Assembly (NCBI GenBank): GCA_013288805.1 | Contig: JABDBE010000003.1 | Location: forward strand, 47,031-111,030 | Source of the DNA: Acidobacteriota bacterium | GTDB lineage: Bacteria > Acidobacteriota > Terriglobia > Terriglobales > Acidobacteriaceae | DNA length: 64,000 nt | Direction: 5' to 3' | Part shown: positions 1 to 8,983 of the stretch, one piece after another | How positions within the stretch are numbered: the first letter of the stretch is position 1 | Layout of the letters: the number at the start of each line of letters is the position of its first letter | Program-made: the position numbers and the translations under genes | Notes under the pieces: generated by a model | The model's input: only the letters and a program-made list of their open reading frames with translations | Databases searched by the model: none | What the model was told of the DNA's origin: nothing

Positions 1-1
1 T

Positions 2-88
2 CAGGCAGCGATGCGAGAACCGCTCGATTCCGAAGGCTATCGCGTGCTCGCTGAAATCGTCGAGCAAATGCTCAGAGGCAAGATGTGA
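2..88 (+). CDS. C-terminal end of an unidentified protein (cut by window edge)
   Basis: The first 87 bases read open in one frame and end at a TGA. The last residues are EGYRVLAEIVEQMLRGKM, a helical, charged tail. One other forward frame stops within the first 60 bases; the other stays open through this stretch but gives a Cys/Ser-rich, unlikely-looking peptide. Codon use in the chosen frame resembles its neighbours. The product cannot be recognised from 28 residues. It is called a gene only because of the reading frame and the composition of the peptide. Confidence 0.45.
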   Translation, partial: QAAMREPLDSEGYRVLAEIVEQMLRGKM

Positions 89-299
89 AGGCCTGGCGAC
101 CAGGAACCGGGAACAGCGAACTGACAGCTGTTTTTCCTCTTTTATCCCGGCCCTGCGAAATCGAGTTTCTTGCTTCTCGCATTTTCGTTGAATCACTTCC
201 ACCCTCCGGCGTTATGGGTGGCCCACCCTTAAGCCGCGCTGCGCACAGCACGTCCCCGCGGTGTTAGACTGATCGGTCGTTTTCGGGGGAGGACTTTCC

Positions 300-1217
300 T
301 TGTCGATGGATCCTGTTCTGCTTGTGCACGGCGGCGCCTGGGCCATTCCGGATGACATGGTCGACGCTCATCTCAATGGTGTGCGCCATGCCATTGCAGC
401 GGGCTGGCAGGTACTGAACCGCGGCGGCTCGTCACTCGATGCGGTCGAGGAAGCGGTCGTGATCATGGAAGACGATCAGACCTTCGACGCCGGACGCGGC
501 AGCTTCCTCAACCGCGATGGCAAAGTGCAACTCGACGCGCTGATCATGGAAGGCGCAACCCTGCGCGCCGGCGGCGTGGGCTGCGTCGAGCACTTGCGCA
601 ATCCTATCCGCGCCGCCCGTAAAATCCTCAGCGAGAGCCCGCACGTGTACTTCGTCGCCGAGGGCGCGGAACGCTTCGCGGCCGAGCACGGCATCGCGTT
701 GTGCAAGAACGAAGACCTGATCATCCCGCGCGAAGTCGAACGCTTGCGCGAGTTTCAAGCCCACGCCGCGGAAGAGAAGCCCGATCTGTTTGCAGCGACT
801 CTTTCCCACGACACCGTGGGCGCGGTCGCCCTCGACGCCAAAGGCGACATCGCTGCCGCGACCTCCACCGGAGGCACGCTCAACAAAGCTCCTGGCCGCT
901 TGGGAGATTCATCCTTGATCGGATGCGGATGCTACGCCGACAACAAAACCGCGGCAGCTTCCACCACGGGATGGGGCGAGCCCATCATGAAGTTGGTGCT
1001 GGCCAAGTGGGCCGCGGATCGCGTGGCCTCGGGCAGTCTGCCCGAATGGGTCGCGGCGGAAGCGATCAACTATCTGCAGGCGCGCGTGAATGGGCATGGC
1101 GGGATGATTTTGCTGGACGCTCGCGGACGTTTTGGCATCGCCCACAACACACCGCGCATGGCCTGGGCGCTCAAGACGATGAGCGAAGAGCGCTCCGGAA
1201 TCAGCCGCCAGGAGTGA
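300..1217 (+). CDS. Isoaspartyl peptidase / L-asparaginase (Ntn hydrolase, family T2)
   Basis: A 305-residue plant-type asparaginase, which cleaves isoaspartyl dipeptides and asparagine after autocatalytic splitting into alpha and beta chains. Visible hallmarks are the N-terminal VHGGAW block, the DAVEEAV helix, the GRGSFLNRDG loop and the HDTVGAVALD motif, in which Thr172 is the expected autocleavage site and nucleophile. The GGTLNKAPGRLGDS segment that binds the substrate follows it. Length is normal for the family. The TTG at 300 is preferred over the ATG two codons later because a GGGGGAGG ribosome site lies about seven bases before the TTG. There is no signal peptide, so the enzyme should be cytoplasmic. 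It converges with the receptor gene that ends at 1333. Confidence 0.93.
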   Translation: MSMDPVLLVHGGAWAIPDDMVDAHLNGVRHAIAAGWQVLNRGGSSLDAVEEAVVIMEDDQTFDAGRGSFLNRDGKVQLDALIMEGATLRAGGVGCVEHLRNPIRAARKILSESPHVYFVAEGAERFAAEHGIALCKNEDLIIPREVERLREFQAHAAEEKPDLFAATLSHDTVGAVALDAKGDIAAATSTGGTLNKAPGRLGDSSLIGCGCYADNKTAAASTTGWGEPIMKLVLAKWAADRVASGSLPEWVAAEAINYLQARVNGHGGMILLDARGRFGIAHNTPRMAWALKTMSEERSGISRQE

Positions 1218-1221
1218 GAAG

Positions 1222-1237
1222 TGTTCCACGTGGAACA
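1222..1237. promoter_or_regulatory. parS: parS-like centromere site
   Basis: TGTTCCACGTGGAACA is a perfect 16-bp palindrome. It differs from the classical ParB-binding consensus TGTTTCACGTGAAACA at only two symmetric positions and equals the variant known from pseudomonads. It lies in the 115-bp space between two convergent genes, where promoter operators are not expected. The match is seen in the sequence; binding by ParB is inference. No parA, parB or dnaA gene is in the window. Confidence 0.75.
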
Positions 1238-1254
1238 TATTGTGGTTACGGTCC

Positions 1255-1274
1255 CATATGTACAAGAACATATG
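1255..1274. repeat. Inverted repeat CATATGT-N6-ACATATG beside the parS-like site
   Basis: Perfect 7-bp arms are separated by six bases, 17 bp downstream of the parS-like palindrome and inside the same convergent intergenic space. The arms are AT-rich and no T-run follows on the plus strand, so it is a poor intrinsic terminator. It could be a protein-binding site or a weak hairpin between the two 3' ends. Confidence 0.45.
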
Positions 1275-1332
1275 CACAAGCGAAGAACTCACTTTGGTTT
1301 CAAGGAGCTAGCAGGGAAGAGCCAGTGATTTA

Positions 1333-4300
1333 TTAGAACGTGAAGCGGACTGAAAACTGCAGCACTCGGGGAAGGCCGTTTGGGCTAATTTCCTGGAGTG
1401 TCCCGAAATTACCCGGGCCGGAGTTAGGCACGAGATAGCAGGTCTGCTTCAGGGTTGCGCCGTCACCGCAGTTGGTCCCGATTGGGTTGTATTGCAGTTG
1501 GTTGACTCCGTCGCCATTCTGCACATAGTAGTTGGCGTGGTTGAACACATTGAAAGCTTGCACCTGAAACTGCAGTTCCTTGCCTTCCCTGATTGCAAAA
1601 CTCCGGGACAGCCCAACGTCGATCCTCTCCAGCCACGGACCGTAGAAGGAATTCAGGCCGATCCCCGGAGTGGGACCAGCGCCATTGATGCCGCCGGCGG
1701 TGTTGGCGGTGTCTTGATTGAAGGCAGTGTCGTTCAGGTTGTCGTTGGCGCCGTTGCAATTGCCGAATGACAAAGTCGAACTGGTGCACGCCGGACTTAA
1801 CAACCCCGCATAGGGGCGGCCGGAAGAGAACTCCATGATGCTGCTCAGGGTCCAACCGGAGAGCAATGCGCGGCCGGCATCCGATCCCGTCAGTCTTTCG
1901 AGTTGAGGACGGTAGACGGCCGCAAGACTAATTCTGTGCCGCTGATCGAGGAGCGAAGGCGCGTGCGTATTGCTAAGGTCGAACTGATTGTTGAAGTCCA
2001 TGCCATCGAGCATGATGCTCTTGGCGAAGGTATAGGAAAATTGCAGCGAGAGTCCTCGCGACATGCGGCGCTGCAACTGCACGAAGAAGGAGTTGTAGTA
2101 GTTTTGCGCGGGGCTGATGAGTTCGTTGATCTGGCCCAGATTGGGGTTGATGCGGCCTTCGGTCAGCAGGTCGTTATCCATGTTTGGCAGGGTAATCGAC
2201 TGGCCGCTGCACGGCACCGTAGCTGTACCGGGAGGGCAGACGGTATAGGTCGTCGTACCTTGCAACGGCTTCAGGTTCGCGTCGTAGGCGCTGCCTGAAA
2301 GCAAGTGCACGCCGTGATTCCACATGGTGCCGATACTCACAGTTGTGTTCTCAGAAATCTCGCGCTCAATCTGCAAACTCGCCTGCAATATGTAGGGCAC
2401 GCGAAACTGCGGAGAAACCAGAGAAATATCCGGCGAAGCGGAAAACAAAGGAGAGTTGCCGGGGAGAATGTTGGGAAAAGTTGGGAGTTGCTGGTTCGGC
2501 GGGCCCGCAGTGTAACTGACACTCGCCGACGATTGCTGTGAGGCCAGTCCGTTCGAGACCACGGCGTTGCGGTAGTTCAGGCCATTCATGTTGTCATAGA
2601 ACTGCCCGAATCCTCCGCGTACGACCGTCTTGGATGCAGGCTGCCAGGCAAATCCGAAGCGCGGGGAAAGGCGTAGAAACTGATTGGGATACTGTCCGGT
2701 GAGCGGGAATGCGGGATTTTCCGCGGGCTGCGGGTAAACCTGGAAGTCCTCGCGCAAGCCCATTTCCAGGGTCAACTTCGGCAACGCGCGGAAAGTATCC
2801 TGCAGGTAGAATCCATAATAAGGCACGGAAAAAGAAAAAGTCGGGTTCCCCGAAGACTGACTGAAGACATTGTATTGGCCCAGTGCAAGAGCCTCGAGGT
2901 TTGAGAACTCATAACTGCCGAGGAACGATCCAAAATCGACGGCCTCGTTCGGGTCGGCGCCGCCATCGTTGTTGTCCGAATCCCAAGCGCGATTGAAATC
3001 GAAACCGAACTGTAGGGTGTGCTTGCCAATTACATAGTCGACCCGGTCGGAGAAAGAATACTGTCTTTCAAAAACCCTTCCCACTGAGAAAGGTGCGTTA
3101 CCCAGAATGAATGCGGCCGGACTATCCAGAATTAACGTGGGGATGTTGGGTGCAAGGCCGGTCGGGGTCGAGATCTCGTTGTCCTGCGAGGTGCTCACGT
3201 GGAATTCGTTCAGCAATGTGGATGAGAAGGTGTGCGTCCATCCAACGCTGGCCTGGAAGGTGTGCACGTAAGCGTTGGCCAGCGTCTGCGTTCCATAGTT
3301 TCCCACGGTCGGGTCGGTGATGACGCCACCGGGGGAATTGAAGCGATTTAGATTGAGGCTGAGGAACAGGCTGTCACGGGAAGTGGGCTGATAGTCGAGC
3401 CGGGGAGTCAAGACCCAATCGTTGCGCTTTCTGGCTTTGCTGCCGAGATTGGAGTTGAGCGCGTTCACGGTGTTTGCCACTTGCTGGAGATAGACGGGAT
3501 TGGTGGGATCAGGCGCAGTGTCGCTGCCGGGCACCGGCAAGGGACCGTTCGGCGCAGGCAAAGTCGTGCCCGCGGGAATTCCAAAATTAGCGCTCAAGAA
3601 GGCGGGTAAGTTCGCTGGTGTCGTGGCCAATACCGGGTTGATGACAGAAATCGGATTGTTGCGCAGTTGCTGCTCATAATCCACGAAGAACCACAGGCGG
3701 TTGCGAACGATGGGCCCGCCCACCCCGGCGCCGAATTGCTGCAAAGCATCTTCCGGCTTAGGGAATCCGCTGGCTTTGTCGAGGGCGTCGTTGGCACCGG
3801 TGGCGGAGTTCCGGTTGTAATAAAACGCGCTACCGTGGAAGGCGTTGCTTCCCGACTGGGTTACAGCGTTGACGAAGCCCGCTCCACCTCCATAGATGGC
3901 CGAGTATGGGCTGACCGAGACTTGAAATTCCTGGATCGCGTCCTCGCCAAAGAGGTACGGGATGCGGTAACGGCCGATAATGTCGGAGAAGTAGTTGTTG
4001 GTGGCGTTGCTTCCATCCACGGTGAAAGCATTGCCACCGTTTCCGTTGGCGTATCCCGAATCTTCTCCGCCCTGTTGTCCGGCAATGCTGACCAGGCCAG
4101 TGTCGCCGTCGTAGCTGGTGTTCGGCGTAAGCACCGTAAAGTCGGTATAACGACGCCCGTTGAGAGGCAGGTCCTCGATAAACGATCGATCCAACACTGT
4201 GCTGGCGGAGGATTCCGCGGGCCGCAGCATGGGGGCAGTTCCGCTTACTTTAACGGCGTCTCCACTGGCTCCGACCTGCAGAATGATGTCCAGCGAAGTC

Positions 4301-4629
4301 GTGTTTCCGACCAGCACCTGGACTAAACCCTGGGCATCGCGAAAACCTTTGAGACTTGCCGCGATGGAATATGATCCCGGAGTAAGCACCGGAAAGCGGT
4401 AGAGTCCAGCACGGTTGGTTTCGACCGATTGTTTGACGCTGGTCTGGAGGTTGCTGACCACCACCGACGCTCGTGGGACTACGGCTCCACTCGGGTCGGT
4501 CACTCGGCCGCTAAGCCCCCCCGTCAAAACCACATTCTGAGCGGTCAGCAATACGCAGCCGGTCAACAGGATCAGTATGCTGCATGCCGCCAGGCGATGG
4601 GTGACCGGAAGGGCGGGTTCCTTTTTCAT
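1333..4629 (-). CDS. Oar-like TonB-dependent receptor with carboxypeptidase-regulatory domain
   Basis: A 1098-residue outer-membrane protein. It opens with a hydrophobic signal segment (residues about 12-30), then a carboxypeptidase-regulatory-like beta-sandwich (about 38-120, with GRVTDPSGAVVPRASV). A plug-type domain follows (LPLNGRRYTDF near 150 and a region of SGSNAFHGSAFYYNRN type), then a long beta-barrel ending in the aromatic VRFTF expected for BAM-inserted barrels. This family is greatly expanded in Acidobacteriota and is thought to import glycans or other large nutrients; the substrate here is unknown. The start at 4629 (MKKEPALP) is chosen because an AGGA sits just upstream and the signal peptide begins there; the frame extends 26 residues further upstream without signal-like character. 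It is divergent from the receptor at 5100. Confidence 0.92.
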   Translation of the reverse strand: MKKEPALPVTHRLAACSILILLTGCVLLTAQNVVLTGGLSGRVTDPSGAVVPRASVVVSNLQTSVKQSVETNRAGLYRFPVLTPGSYSIAASLKGFRDAQGLVQVLVGNTTSLDIILQVGASGDAVKVSGTAPMLRPAESSASTVLDRSFIEDLPLNGRRYTDFTVLTPNTSYDGDTGLVSIAGQQGGEDSGYANGNGGNAFTVDGSNATNNYFSDIIGRYRIPYLFGEDAIQEFQVSVSPYSAIYGGGAGFVNAVTQSGSNAFHGSAFYYNRNSATGANDALDKASGFPKPEDALQQFGAGVGGPIVRNRLWFFVDYEQQLRNNPISVINPVLATTPANLPAFLSANFGIPAGTTLPAPNGPLPVPGSDTAPDPTNPVYLQQVANTVNALNSNLGSKARKRNDWVLTPRLDYQPTSRDSLFLSLNLNRFNSPGGVITDPTVGNYGTQTLANAYVHTFQASVGWTHTFSSTLLNEFHVSTSQDNEISTPTGLAPNIPTLILDSPAAFILGNAPFSVGRVFERQYSFSDRVDYVIGKHTLQFGFDFNRAWDSDNNDGGADPNEAVDFGSFLGSYEFSNLEALALGQYNVFSQSSGNPTFSFSVPYYGFYLQDTFRALPKLTLEMGLREDFQVYPQPAENPAFPLTGQYPNQFLRLSPRFGFAWQPASKTVVRGGFGQFYDNMNGLNYRNAVVSNGLASQQSSASVSYTAGPPNQQLPTFPNILPGNSPLFSASPDISLVSPQFRVPYILQASLQIEREISENTTVSIGTMWNHGVHLLSGSAYDANLKPLQGTTTYTVCPPGTATVPCSGQSITLPNMDNDLLTEGRINPNLGQINELISPAQNYYNSFFVQLQRRMSRGLSLQFSYTFAKSIMLDGMDFNNQFDLSNTHAPSLLDQRHRISLAAVYRPQLERLTGSDAGRALLSGWTLSSIMEFSSGRPYAGLLSPACTSSTLSFGNCNGANDNLNDTAFNQDTANTAGGINGAGPTPGIGLNSFYGPWLERIDVGLSRSFAIREGKELQFQVQAFNVFNHANYYVQNGDGVNQLQYNPIGTNCGDGATLKQTCYLVPNSGPGNFGTLQEISPNGLPRVLQFSVRFTF

Positions 4630-5099
4630 TTCGGGTCCTGACAAGATTCGATCGGCCTCCGGGAAGGCGGTCTCAGAGCGGGGATGGAGACTTCGCCTGC
4701 GCAGCATCCATTCCCCCAGCGACTGCTTAAATACACTTTACCGTGCTGCCCTGCAGGCCGCAACGAATCCATGAGGATAGCAGGACGGCTTTTGCTACTA
4801 CCAACCCTAGGAGCTACGATCGTGCGCGGTGAAACGCTTTGAGGTGGGCTGCCGAGGTGGTGGTTGCTGCTGCACGCGTGGACGCTCGCGCCTACATTGA
4901 CTCGGCCCCACATTTAACAATGCGATGCCCCTGCGTAATCCGGCTTGCTTTCCCCTGATAGCTTGATGTACAAAGCAGCCGAACGTGCTTTCTCAAGAAT
5001 GTTTGCTCTGAAGCCTGCCGGCGAATTCGGACTGGCTGCGGCCCTCTGCCGGCAAAAGCCGGGTGTCTCCCTCGTTCGTTATCTCCATGGAGAAAGTTT
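4630..5099. other. 470-bp divergent intergenic region between two receptor genes
   Basis: No coding sequence can be supported here. The right half holds a GCCGGC-AAA-AGCCGG type hairpin near 5048-5063, and a GGAG ribosome site lies before the ATG at 5100. The region must hold both divergent promoters, but I could not place confident -35/-10 pairs. No cobalamin, TPP or similar riboswitch core was recognised. Confidence 0.6.
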
Positions 5100-8000
5100 A
5101 TGACAATGCGGAAGTTCGTCTCGCTATTGGTCATAGTGCTGGGATTAAACACCTTCGGCTTTAGCCAAGGCGCGACTACGGGCGACCTTCGGGTTACCGT
5201 GAAAGATCCCAAGGGCAGTCTGGTCACCAACGCCACGGTTACGGCGCAAGATCAGGCCAAGGGATTAGAGCGCTCGGTAACCGGGAACGGCCAGGGCGAC
5301 TACCGCATCGTATTGTTACCGCCGGGGACTTATCAGCTGACGGTCGAAGCCCCGGGCTTCGCGAAGACAACGGTTGAGAATGTGAGCATCACGGTGGGCC
5401 AAGTGGTGGACTTGCCTGTCGCAGTCTCAGTTGCCGGCGCCCAGGAAGTGGTCAACGTTAGTTCCGCCGCCGAACTGATCGAAACGAGCCGCACTTCGAC
5501 CACCGACACTATCGGGCAGCGGAGCATCGATAACCTTCCCATCAACGGGCGCAACTACATTAACTTTGCGCTGACGGATTCGCAGGTGTTGCGCGACAAC
5601 GCTCCGGCTACGGGCGCGGCTCCGACGTCTGGGCTGAACATTAGCGGACAACGGGCGCGTGCAAATCTGGTAAATGTGGACGGTGCGGACGCGACCGACA
5701 ACTCAACCAACGGTGTGCGTTCGACGGTTTCGCAGGAAGCGGTGCAGGAATTCCAGATCATCACCAACAGTTATGTCGCGGAATACGGACGTGCCACAGG
5801 CGGCGTGATCAACATCATTACGCGTTCCGGATCGAACGATTTTCACGGCGACGTATATGGCTATCTTCGTGATCGCGACTTTCAGGCGGTCAATCCGTTT
5901 AGCACCACGCCCAACCCGGCCTATACGCGGGTGCAGGCTGGAACGGCGTTTGGTGGACCGATCAAGAAGGACAAAACATATTTCTACTTCGCTTACGAGA
6001 TTACGCGACGGCATGAGACGGGATTTTCCAGCATCGGGCAGAACAATTTCGGATTCGTTCCGTTCGACGCGTCTCCGTTCTTCGGGGCTCCGGCGGGAAC
6101 TTTCGACATCCAAGCCACGCCGCAGCAGGCGGCATTTTTGCAAAGCTTTATACCGGTGGTTCCGGCGGGGCTATTGCCGACACTACAGACTTATGCGTTT
6201 ATGGCGGGCGCGTCTTCTGGCATCGCGCTCAACGGGAAATATCCCGCTTCATTTGCCCTGCTTCCGCCAGCCTTTGTGCCTGCGGGATTGCAACAGTTTC
6301 CTTCCACCTGCAATCCGGCGTTTGGCGTAGCCGGAGGCTTCGTACCGGTTTGCGCCGGGTTGCCAGCTTCGTTTCAGACGCTGGCCTCGCAGGTGGGAAA
6401 CTTCCCGGTTTTCGAAGGAACCAGCCTGTATTCGTTGCGTCTCGATCACAACATCACTAGCAACAATCGGCTCATGCTGCGGGCGAACGTCAGTCCGAGC
6501 ACGGTCACCGGTATTGAGGTAAATGGCGAGAACCAGGTATTCGGTCAGAATTCTTACTCCCGAACTTCGCAGCAGACCTACCGCGATGTCACAGGGGTGG
6601 CGCAGGATACATGGACGATCGGGAACAACAAGGTGAATGAATTCCGCTTCCAATTCGCCCGACGCGGACTGCTGTACAACTATTCCAGCGCACCGGGGGG
6701 ATCGGATGTCGCGGTAGACATTCCGGGCTATGCTTTCTTCGGGCGCGAGCCTTACTCCTACATTGACCGGGTGGAAAAGCGTTACCAGTTCACCGACAAC
6801 TTCTCGTGGACGCTGGGACGGCACGATACGAAGTTCGGAGTGGATTTTAATTACATTCCGATTACAGCCACTTTCACGGTGAACTACGGTGGGGTTTACG
6901 ATTTTGGCAGCCTCAGCCTTTTTCCAGCGCCTTTCCCGAGCTTCTCTCCGGTGCAAGGATACGGCTTAGGAATTCCTCAGGATTTTATTCAAGGCATTGG
7001 CAATCCTAGCGATTCTTTCTCGAACAAACCTTTGGGCGTGTACTGGCAGGATTCGTGGCGAGCCAAGCCGAACCTGACCTTCAACTACGGGCTGCGATAT
7101 GACATCGAGTTCCCGCCCCAGTTCTCGCAGCCGACTGCTCTTGCGCTGTCGGGTTACAACCAACTCGGCCTGCAGAAAGGCATTCAGACGGATACCCATA
7201 TGTTCCAGCCGCGCATTGGGATGGCATGGGATCCGAAGGGTGATGGGAAGACTGTCGTCCGGGCGAACTTTGGCATATTTTATGACCATCCTCTGCTCGG
7301 GCTGTACTTCCTGGGCGATGCTTCGGACGGTTCGAAGAGCGGACAATTGTTGTTTTTCGGGGGCACGCCGGGATGCAACCCTGCGGCTCCGCCACTCAGC
7401 ATGACGGCAAACAATATTTTTCAGGGCATTGCGGGAACGTGTTTTCCGGCGGCCGTATCCGCGTTCGGATATCAGGCCAGCCAGCAACGCTTCAACTCGT
7501 TCGATCCGACGTCGCTATTCATCAATCAGGGATACCTGACGAACGGAGTGCCGCTGGTGTCGCAGCCGTTCGGCTATCCACAGGCGAAGGGTTTCGTGTA
7601 TCCCTATTCGCAGCAGGCGAACTTTACGGTGGAGCGCGATTTGGGCGGCGGCTTCGCGCTGAGTCTGGCTTATAACTGGAACGGCGGACGACATCTTAAC
7701 CGTCCGATTAACGCCAACACTGCGCGTGGTGATTTGCTGACGTCGAATTGGCAGGCTGCAGTGGCGACGGGGGCGGCAGCGTCGACGGACAGCCCATTGG
7801 CGGTAGCGTCGTGCGGCGTGAACCCGATTCCGGGATCGAAGCTGCCTTATTACGTTCCCGCCGCTTTGGTCAGCTTCTTCCGGCCCTCGGGACTGAATCC
7901 GTCGCTGGCGGGCGGGCCGTTTGCGCCGTGCATTCCGCTGGCGTTGGCGGATTTGGCAGCAACCGGGCTGAACACAGGGTGCAACCCCGGCGTTTCTGGA

Positions 8001-8798
8001 CTGGCAAATTGCGTGCCGTTCAGTGATATGGACGCGAACTATTCGAATGGCAGTTCGAACTACAACGGATTCACGGCGAATTTGCGCAAGAGATTCTTGC
8101 GGCACTATCAATTCCTGGCGTCTTATACCTGGTCGCATTCGATTGACGACTCGACCGATTTGCAGTCGCCGCTGGCGCCGCAGGATAGCTACTACCCTAA
8201 TCTGGAGCGGTCGAACTCTTTGTTTGACCAGCGGCATCGATTTGTTTTCAGCGGCGTGTACGAGAGTGGGAAGCTTAGCGGGGATAGCTTCGCCGATCGA
8301 TTCTTCAGCAACTGGACGGTCGCGCCGATCCTTGAAGTCGGCTCTGGGCGGCCTTTTAACATCCTGACCGGAACCAGCGACAATCTGCAGTTTGACCCCA
8401 GCGGCAGCCGTCCGAATGTGGTCGCGGCGGGAACTCCGACGAACGCGTGCGGTTATCCTACGGTTGCTTCCAAGTATTCGCCCAGCGGTTTTCTTCAAGA
8501 AGTATGTTTTGCCGACCTCACGCCGGCGCAACTGGCTTCTCCGAATGCGCTACTCCTGCTGGATGGTACTTTGGGCCGCAATGCTGGATTCCAGCCGTGG
8601 ACTGTGTTCAACGATTTGCGGATCGCGCGGCGGATTTATTTTGGCGAACGGGTGAATCTCGACCTCATTGTGGATATGTTCAATCTCGCGAACAAGAACA
8701 ACGTGGCCGCCGTCAACGAGCTATATACCAATGCGGGGCAGCCGACGGCGGCTTACGATCCCAGGCAGTTTCAGTTCGCCATGAAAGTGAATTGGTGA
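5100..8798 (+). CDS. Oar-like TonB-dependent receptor with carboxypeptidase-regulatory domain
   Basis: A 1232-residue outer-membrane receptor. It has an N-terminal signal peptide (residues 1 to about 23, cut near FSQ-GA), a carboxypeptidase-regulatory domain (about 25-110, DLRVTVKDPKGSLV to the PPGTYQLTVEAPGF turn) and a plug-type domain (LPINGRNYINF; YVAEYGRATGGVINIITRSG). A very long beta-barrel follows and ends in MKVNW, an acceptable C-terminal barrel signal. The ATG at 5100 has GGAG eight bases upstream. Architecture matches the neighbour at 1333-4629, but the sequences are clearly diverged, so this is paralogy rather than recent duplication. The imported substrate is not known. Confidence 0.93.
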   Translation: MTMRKFVSLLVIVLGLNTFGFSQGATTGDLRVTVKDPKGSLVTNATVTAQDQAKGLERSVTGNGQGDYRIVLLPPGTYQLTVEAPGFAKTTVENVSITVGQVVDLPVAVSVAGAQEVVNVSSAAELIETSRTSTTDTIGQRSIDNLPINGRNYINFALTDSQVLRDNAPATGAAPTSGLNISGQRARANLVNVDGADATDNSTNGVRSTVSQEAVQEFQIITNSYVAEYGRATGGVINIITRSGSNDFHGDVYGYLRDRDFQAVNPFSTTPNPAYTRVQAGTAFGGPIKKDKTYFYFAYEITRRHETGFSSIGQNNFGFVPFDASPFFGAPAGTFDIQATPQQAAFLQSFIPVVPAGLLPTLQTYAFMAGASSGIALNGKYPASFALLPPAFVPAGLQQFPSTCNPAFGVAGGFVPVCAGLPASFQTLASQVGNFPVFEGTSLYSLRLDHNITSNNRLMLRANVSPSTVTGIEVNGENQVFGQNSYSRTSQQTYRDVTGVAQDTWTIGNNKVNEFRFQFARRGLLYNYSSAPGGSDVAVDIPGYAFFGREPYSYIDRVEKRYQFTDNFSWTLGRHDTKFGVDFNYIPITATFTVNYGGVYDFGSLSLFPAPFPSFSPVQGYGLGIPQDFIQGIGNPSDSFSNKPLGVYWQDSWRAKPNLTFNYGLRYDIEFPPQFSQPTALALSGYNQLGLQKGIQTDTHMFQPRIGMAWDPKGDGKTVVRANFGIFYDHPLLGLYFLGDASDGSKSGQLLFFGGTPGCNPAAPPLSMTANNIFQGIAGTCFPAAVSAFGYQASQQRFNSFDPTSLFINQGYLTNGVPLVSQPFGYPQAKGFVYPYSQQANFTVERDLGGGFALSLAYNWNGGRHLNRPINANTARGDLLTSNWQAAVATGAAASTDSPLAVASCGVNPIPGSKLPYYVPAALVSFFRPSGLNPSLAGGPFAPCIPLALADLAATGLNTGCNPGVSGLANCVPFSDMDANYSNGSSNYNGFTANLRKRFLRHYQFLASYTWSHSIDDSTDLQSPLAPQDSYYPNLERSNSLFDQRHRFVFSGVYESGKLSGDSFADRFFSNWTVAPILEVGSGRPFNILTGTSDNLQFDPSGSRPNVVAAGTPTNACGYPTVASKYSPSGFLQEVCFADLTPAQLASPNALLLLDGTLGRNAGFQPWTVFNDLRIARRIYFGERVNLDLIVDMFNLANKNNVAAVNELYTNAGQPTAAYDPRQFQFAMKVNW

Positions 8799-8807
8799 AA
8801 GGAGCAT

Positions 8808-8924
8808 TCAGCCGTCAGCATTCAGCACTCAGCCTTGTGGGCCGACTGCGTCCGCCGGGGGCGCGGATTAAGGTAGCTGGAACAGGTTTCTTGGTTTGAC
8901 TGATTGCTGAGTGCTGACGGCTGA
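8808..8924. repeat. Inverted pair of 25-bp TCAGCCGTCAGC-type repeats
   Basis: The left arm (8808-8832) begins TCAGCCGTCAGCA. The right arm (8900-8924) is its reverse complement with two mismatches (23 of 25). Each arm is built from degenerate TCAGC units. The pair encloses 67 bases in the gap between the receptor gene and the next gene. TCAGC-rich repeats of this kind are often dispersed in acidobacterial genomes. They could form a stem at the 3' end of the receptor mRNA. Confidence 0.7.
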
Positions 8925-8983
8925 TAGCTAACCCCTCTGCTACACTTTCTCCATCCTTCGCGATTGCCGGGAGCTTTTCCTGA

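Noticed and set aside
216..228. GGGTGGCCCACCC near-palindrome before the asparaginase
   Set aside because: The hairpin would have a one-base loop and no T-run follows; likely just a GC-rich dispersed string.
701..1336. 211-residue open frame on the plus strand overlapping the asparaginase and its 3' flank
   Set aside because: Arg/His-rich unnatural composition, wholly within another frame of a clear enzyme gene and running through the parS-like site.
4630..4707. 26-residue N-terminal extension of the first receptor
   Set aside because: Polar and Arg-rich, incompatible with a signal peptide; the internal Met gives a normal signal peptide and has AGGA upstream.
4950..5099. Possible riboswitch before the second receptor
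   Set aside because: A small GC hairpin exists, but no cobalamin, TPP or other conserved core could be recognised.
7515..8531. 338-residue antisense open frame inside the second receptor gene
   Set aside because: Arg-rich shadow of the GC-rich receptor frame with no ribosome site or family resemblance.
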